Part shown: piece after piece, positions 6,296 through 8,961 of the stretch
Layout: the number at the start of each line of letters is the position of its first letter
Position numbering within the stretch: position 1 is the stretch's first letter
DNA from: Oscillospiraceae bacterium
Lineage (GTDB): Bacteria; Bacillota; Clostridia; Oscillospirales; Acutalibacteraceae
NCBI GenBank assembly: GCA_003517915.1
Contig: DOZQ01000004.1
Coordinates: forward strand, 34,884-43,844
Direction of reading: 5' to 3'
Length of the DNA stretch: 8,961 nucleotides
Made by a program: the position numbers and the translations under genes
Notes under the pieces: model-generated
What the model was told of the DNA's origin: nothing
What the model saw: only the letters and a program-made list of their open reading frames with translations
Databases searched by the model: none

Positions 6296-7098
6296 ATGAA
6301 AGACCTGTATGAAAAATTTGCCTATGACTACGACGAGTTTGGCGCAATTGAAAATTACTTGGGCGACGAAAAATCTTTTTTTGAAAGCCTGTTCAAAAAA
6401 CATGGCGTAAATACCGTTTTAGACTGCGCCTGCGGCACGGGACAGCATTTATAACGGGACAGCATTTATATATGTTTTCGGATATGGGGCTAACAGCATT
6501 CGGCTCGGATTATTCACGCTCAATGCTTGAGGTCGCACAGGGCAATTTAAAAAAGCGCGGAAAAACAATCCCCTTGTGTCAGTGCGATTTCAGATATTTA
6601 GAGAATGCCCATGTCGGAAAATTCGACGCTGTCGTCTGCCTGAGCACAGCTTTACCGCATCTCCATACGGATGAGGATCTTATCACCGCTCTGAGATCAA
6701 TGAAAAACAGGCTGAACAAAAACGGACTGCTGGTTTTAACTCAGGGAACCACGCATTTCACACTGTCTTTGCCCTCCATTGAGGTCGTTGTAAACAAGCC
6801 GGATTTTTCGCGGATTTTTATCAAAGAACACGACGAGAAATTTCAGACGATACACGTTCTGGATTTATTCCATTCCGAAGAACGTACCGAAAGCAATCAA
6901 TATGATATTGTTTACCGGATTATTCTCGATGACGATTATAGCCGGCTGCTTCACGCGGCAGGCTTTGAAGATATACAAATTTACGGAGACTATAATATGA
7001 ACTCCTATGACGAAAAAAGCGGGCGCATGATAGTGGTCGCGAAACCGGCGGATGATATCTGCGGCATCTTTCGGCACAGCAAAAGGGCGCACTATTAA
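6296..7098 (+). pseudogene. SAM-dependent class I methyltransferase, disrupted by 17-bp duplication
   Basis: The intact form would be a 261-residue class I methyltransferase with the SAM-binding motif I VLDCACGTG (41-49) followed by GSDYSRSMLEVA (motif II region) and a C-terminal methyltransferase fold. Small-molecule or protein substrate is unknown. Translation from ATG 6296 (GAGGT at 6284-6288, overlapping the upstream stop) ends after 52 codons at TAA 6452-6454. The rest, 6472-7098, remains open for 208 codons in another frame. An exact tandem duplication of 17 bases (6437-6453, 6454-6470) causes this; removing one copy joins the frames as GTGQHLYMFSDMG. No other damage is visible, so the lesion is young. 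The downstream ATG at 6472 lacks a ribosome binding site, and a product from it would lack motif I. A sequencing or assembly error is possible. Confidence 0.88.
6437..6470. repeat. Perfect 17-bp tandem duplication
   Basis: ACGGGACAGCATTTATA occurs twice with no gap and no mismatch (6437-6453 and 6454-6470). Because 17 is not a multiple of three, it shifts the methyltransferase frame and creates an immediate TAA at the junction. Confidence 0.97.
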
Positions 7099-7107
7099 GC
7101 GCGCCCT
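7084..7107 (-). terminator. Terminator hairpin between methyltransferase and spo0A
   Basis: AGGGCGC (7084-7090) and GCGCCCT (7101-7107) form a 7-bp GC-rich stem with a 10-base loop. On the minus strand it begins 18 bases after the spo0A stop and is followed by TTT, making TTTT with the last stem base, so it probably ends spo0A transcripts. It also spans the methyltransferase stop codon and may act in both directions for these convergent genes. Confidence 0.65.
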
Positions 7108-7125
7108 CCCATGCATTGTTTTTAC

Positions 7126-7905
7126 CTAAGACGCGGTTTTAAGCCTCAGCCGAAGCTTATCAGCTATCATCGCGACAAACTCGCTGTTTGTCGGCTTGCC
7201 TCTGCCGTTATGTATGGTGTAGCCAAAATAAGAGTTGAGTACGTCGACATCTCCCCTGTCCCAGGCCACCTCAATCGCGTGGCGAATCGCCCGCTCAACC
7301 CTGGATGAGGTTGTCGAATATTTTTTCGCCACTGTCGGATAAAGCTGCTTGGTCACCGAATTAATTATATCGGAATTCTTAACCGCCAATATAATGGCTT
7401 CCCTGAGATAATGATATCCCTTTATATGAGCCGGTACTCCGATTTGATGAATAATTTCGGTGACCATCACCTCTATGTCAGGGTTGGATACCGAGCCCGA
7501 GGACATGCGTATGGGACGCTCGTCGGTATGCCAACCCGTAAGCTGCAAAATTCTTTCGGCCAAAACATCCATATCAAATGGCTTTAGAAAATAATAAGCG
7601 GCACCCGCGCCCAGCGTTTCCCTCTCAAGCCGGGGATTGTCAAAGCTGGACATTACCATGACCATCGGCTTTGTTTTTATCTCAAGTGATTCCAGGGCTT
7701 CAAGCACGCCCAGCGCGTCGAGATTTTGCATAAACACGTCCATTAAAACAACATCCACACCCTGGGACTTTATGCCGGTAAGCAGCTTTGACCCATCCTT
7801 CGGTGCCAAAAATACATCCATACCGTAGCTTTTCAGCACCTTCATACAGATTTGCCCAAATTCCGTTGTGTCGTCCGCAATCATGACCTTTAATTTCTTA
7901 TCCAT
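7126..7905 (-). CDS. spo0A: Spo0A, master response regulator of sporulation
   Basis: Phosphorylated Spo0A binds 0A boxes and commits the cell to endospore formation. The 259-residue product has a receiver domain (1-120) with acidic residues D11 and D12, phosphoacceptor D56, S86 and K108 (in LKPFD), then a linker, then the diagnostic C-terminal DNA-binding domain (about 143-257). That domain contains [17 protein letters not shown] and [15 protein letters not shown] (201-215) and KPTNSEF, nearly identical to Bacillus subtilis Spo0A. After D56 the usual MPxxDG is MQNLDA, an unusual change. The ATG at 7905 was chosen because AGGGGG lies nine bases upstream and it matches the family start; the open frame to 7971 runs back through the promoter. 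It lies downstream of spoIVB on the same strand with its own promoter. Confidence 0.97.
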   Translation of the reverse strand: MDKKLKVMIADDTTEFGQICMKVLKSYGMDVFLAPKDGSKLLTGIKSQGVDVVLMDVFMQNLDALGVLEALESLEIKTKPMVMVMSSFDNPRLERETLGAGAAYYFLKPFDMDVLAERILQLTGWHTDERPIRMSSGSVSNPDIEVMVTEIIHQIGVPAHIKGYHYLREAIILAVKNSDIINSVTKQLYPTVAKKYSTTSSRVERAIRHAIEVAWDRGDVDVLNSYFGYTIHNGRGKPTNSEFVAMIADKLRLRLKTAS

Positions 7906-7942
7906 CTTGTTTGACCCCCTATATTGTTTTTTCGTCGACCTT

Positions 7943-7971
7943 AGTATACCATATCTTGAATAATTTGGCAA
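7943..7971 (-). promoter_or_regulatory. Sigma-A promoter of spo0A
   Basis: On the minus strand TTGCCA (7966-7971), a 17-base spacer and TATACT (7943-7948) make a near-consensus vegetative promoter. Predicted start is near 7936, about 30 bases before the ATG. Just at the start site lies GGTCGAC (7934-7940), which matches five of seven positions of the 0A box TGTCGAA; this could allow autoregulation but is weak. No clear sigma-H promoter was found. Confidence 0.75.
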
Positions 7972-8034
7972 TAGTTTTTCAAATATTTTTCCATTAAATG
8001 TTAAATAAAGGAGTGGGGGATCGAAGTCAATTGT

Positions 8035-8961
8035 CTATGAAGCCTTATTTAAAATACGTGTTTCTACCGTGTTCATTGTCGTTTCCATGTTTTCGGCAAA
8101 AATCCCGTATCCTCTGGTCGGATCATTGACATAAACATGCGTCACCGCTCCGACAAGTTTCCCGTTTTGAATAATGGGACTTCCGCTCATTCCCTGGACT
8201 ATTCCGCCGGTTTTTCCCAAAAGCTCGGGGTCTGTTATATTAATCACCATATTTTGCGTCGGTTTTTCCTCGTCGTAAAATATTTTTTCAATCTCGCAAT
8301 CGTAATATTCCGGGGTATCCGTGTCAATTGTCGATATAATTTGCGCGCCGCCCTCCACAACCTCCTGCTTCATTGCAATCGGCAGCAGATCATCCTCCGA
8401 ATAATCGGGGCAATATTCCATCTCGCCGTATACCCCGGTTTCACAATTGAGCAGCAATGAACCCAGCCTGCCGCCTTCTATAAACCTGCCGTGCAATTCT
8501 CCGGGCGCTCCGTTTTCCCCCTGCGTGACGCCGCCTATTTGGGCGCTGACTATCTCGCCCGACATAAGCGGCAGAATCTCACCGGTGTCAACGTCGCATA
8601 TGGCGTGGCCTAAGCCCCCGTAAATTCCCCTGCGGGGTTCGTAAAAGGTCATCGTACCTATGCCCGCCGACGAATCTCTGACCCATATACCCGCCTTATA
8701 CTTGTCCTCGCTCTGTGATTTCAGCGGCACAAAGCTTGTGGTAAAAACGTCCTCTCCCCTGCGCACGGTAAAATCCAGCTCTTTTCCCGCGCTTTTTTCT
8801 ATGCGGGCGGCAATCTCCTCATTTGAATTTACCTGCTCTTCCCCGATTTTTAAAACTACGTCGCCCAGCCGCAGTCCAGCCATTTCCGCGGGGTTCGCGA
8901 GACCGTTTTCGGTATCGACGTCGGTCATGCCCACAATCATAACGCCCTGCGTGAATATTTT
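8035..8961 (-). CDS. spoIVB: SpoIVB peptidase (sigma-K checkpoint serine protease), 5' end missing
   Basis: SpoIVB is made in the forespore and secreted across its inner membrane, where it cleaves SpoIVFA to trigger pro-sigma-K processing in the mother cell. The frame stays open to the window edge, so the N-terminal signal/anchor region is missing; 308 C-terminal residues are visible. Counting from the first visible residue, a PDZ domain (about 8-80, with the AGLRLGDVVLKIG segment) precedes the S55-family protease domain. The probable catalytic His is H119 in GGLGHAICD, and the probable nucleophile is S259, first Ser of GMSGSP, in TGGIVQGMSGSPIIQNGK, a strongly conserved SpoIVB signature. An internal ATG at 8940 is not the true start, since the frame continues upstream in PDZ-like sequence. 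spo0A follows 129 bases downstream, the arrangement typical of spore-formers. No terminator is evident between them, so readthrough into spo0A is possible. Confidence 0.95.
   Translation of the reverse strand, partial: KIFTQGVMIVGMTDVDTENGLANPAEMAGLRLGDVVLKIGEEQVNSNEEIAARIEKSAGKELDFTVRRGEDVFTTSFVPLKSQSEDKYKAGIWVRDSSAGIGTMTFYEPRRGIYGGLGHAICDVDTGEILPLMSGEIVSAQIGGVTQGENGAPGELHGRFIEGGRLGSLLLNCETGVYGEMEYCPDYSEDDLLPIAMKQEVVEGGAQIISTIDTDTPEYYDCEIEKIFYDEEKPTQNMVINITDPELLGKTGGIVQGMSGSPIIQNGKLVGAVTHVYVNDPTRGYGIFAENMETTMNTVETRILNKAS

Noticed and set aside
7906..7971. 22-residue extension of Spo0A
   Set aside because: It covers the predicted promoter and leader, and the ATG at 7905 has a strong ribosome binding site and the family-typical start.
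8005..8034. AAAGGAG on the plus strand in the spoIVB-spo0A intergenic region
   Set aside because: It resembles a ribosome binding site, but no plus-strand open frame with plausible coding content follows; it is antisense to the spoIVB 3' end.
1..8961. CRISPR arrays, tRNA or rRNA genes, riboswitches, transposase genes
   Set aside because: I read both strands for regularly spaced repeats, tRNA-like cloverleaf arms, known riboswitch-like leaders and transposase motifs and found none that could be supported.

Overview
The window looks like chromosomal DNA from an endospore-forming, anaerobic-type Firmicute (class Clostridia, probably Oscillospirales-like). The basis is a spoIVB-spo0A pair, a PyrE with a C-terminal CPLC motif, an RluA enzyme with an NRIDRNTGG active site, strong AGGAGG-type ribosome binding sites and sigma-A promoters. 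The lineage call is inference from gene content; no taxon-specific marker is present.

Layout. Positions 1-174 hold no gene, only a short remnant of a dispersed repeat. uvrB (175-2139, minus) is a complete excision-repair helicase gene with a perfect 11-bp hairpin in its leader. From about 2300 to 3870 lies an AT-richer accessory segment with three small minus-strand genes: an unrecognised 115-aa protein, a ClbS/DfsB-type four-helix-bundle protein, and a 73-aa zinc-ribbon protein. Fragments of two dispersed repeat families lie in and around this segment. A compact pyrE-radC operon (5198 to 3920, minus) follows. A divergent promoter region (5199-5325) separates it from a plus-strand operon of an RluA-family pseudouridine synthase (5326-6285) and a SAM-dependent methyltransferase (6296-7098). 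The methyltransferase is broken by a perfect 17-bp tandem duplication. It faces spo0A (7126-7905, minus) across a terminator hairpin. Upstream of spo0A is spoIVB, which runs off the right edge.

How the genes fit together. SpoIVB and Spo0A are sporulation proteins (sigma-K checkpoint protease and master regulator) and are neighbours in many Firmicutes. PyrE makes OMP for pyrimidine synthesis, UvrB repairs DNA, and the RluA enzyme modifies RNA. These are housekeeping genes. The accessory segment between uvrB and radC is where strain-specific content is most likely.

I see no convincing new multi-gene system. The strongest unusual signal is the 17-bp duplication: deleting one copy exactly restores a 261-codon methyltransferase frame, so the lesion is recent and possibly reversible. 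Secondary points are the unusual residues after the Spo0A phosphoacceptor, the repeat remnants, and a terminator-like hairpin with no gene to terminate.
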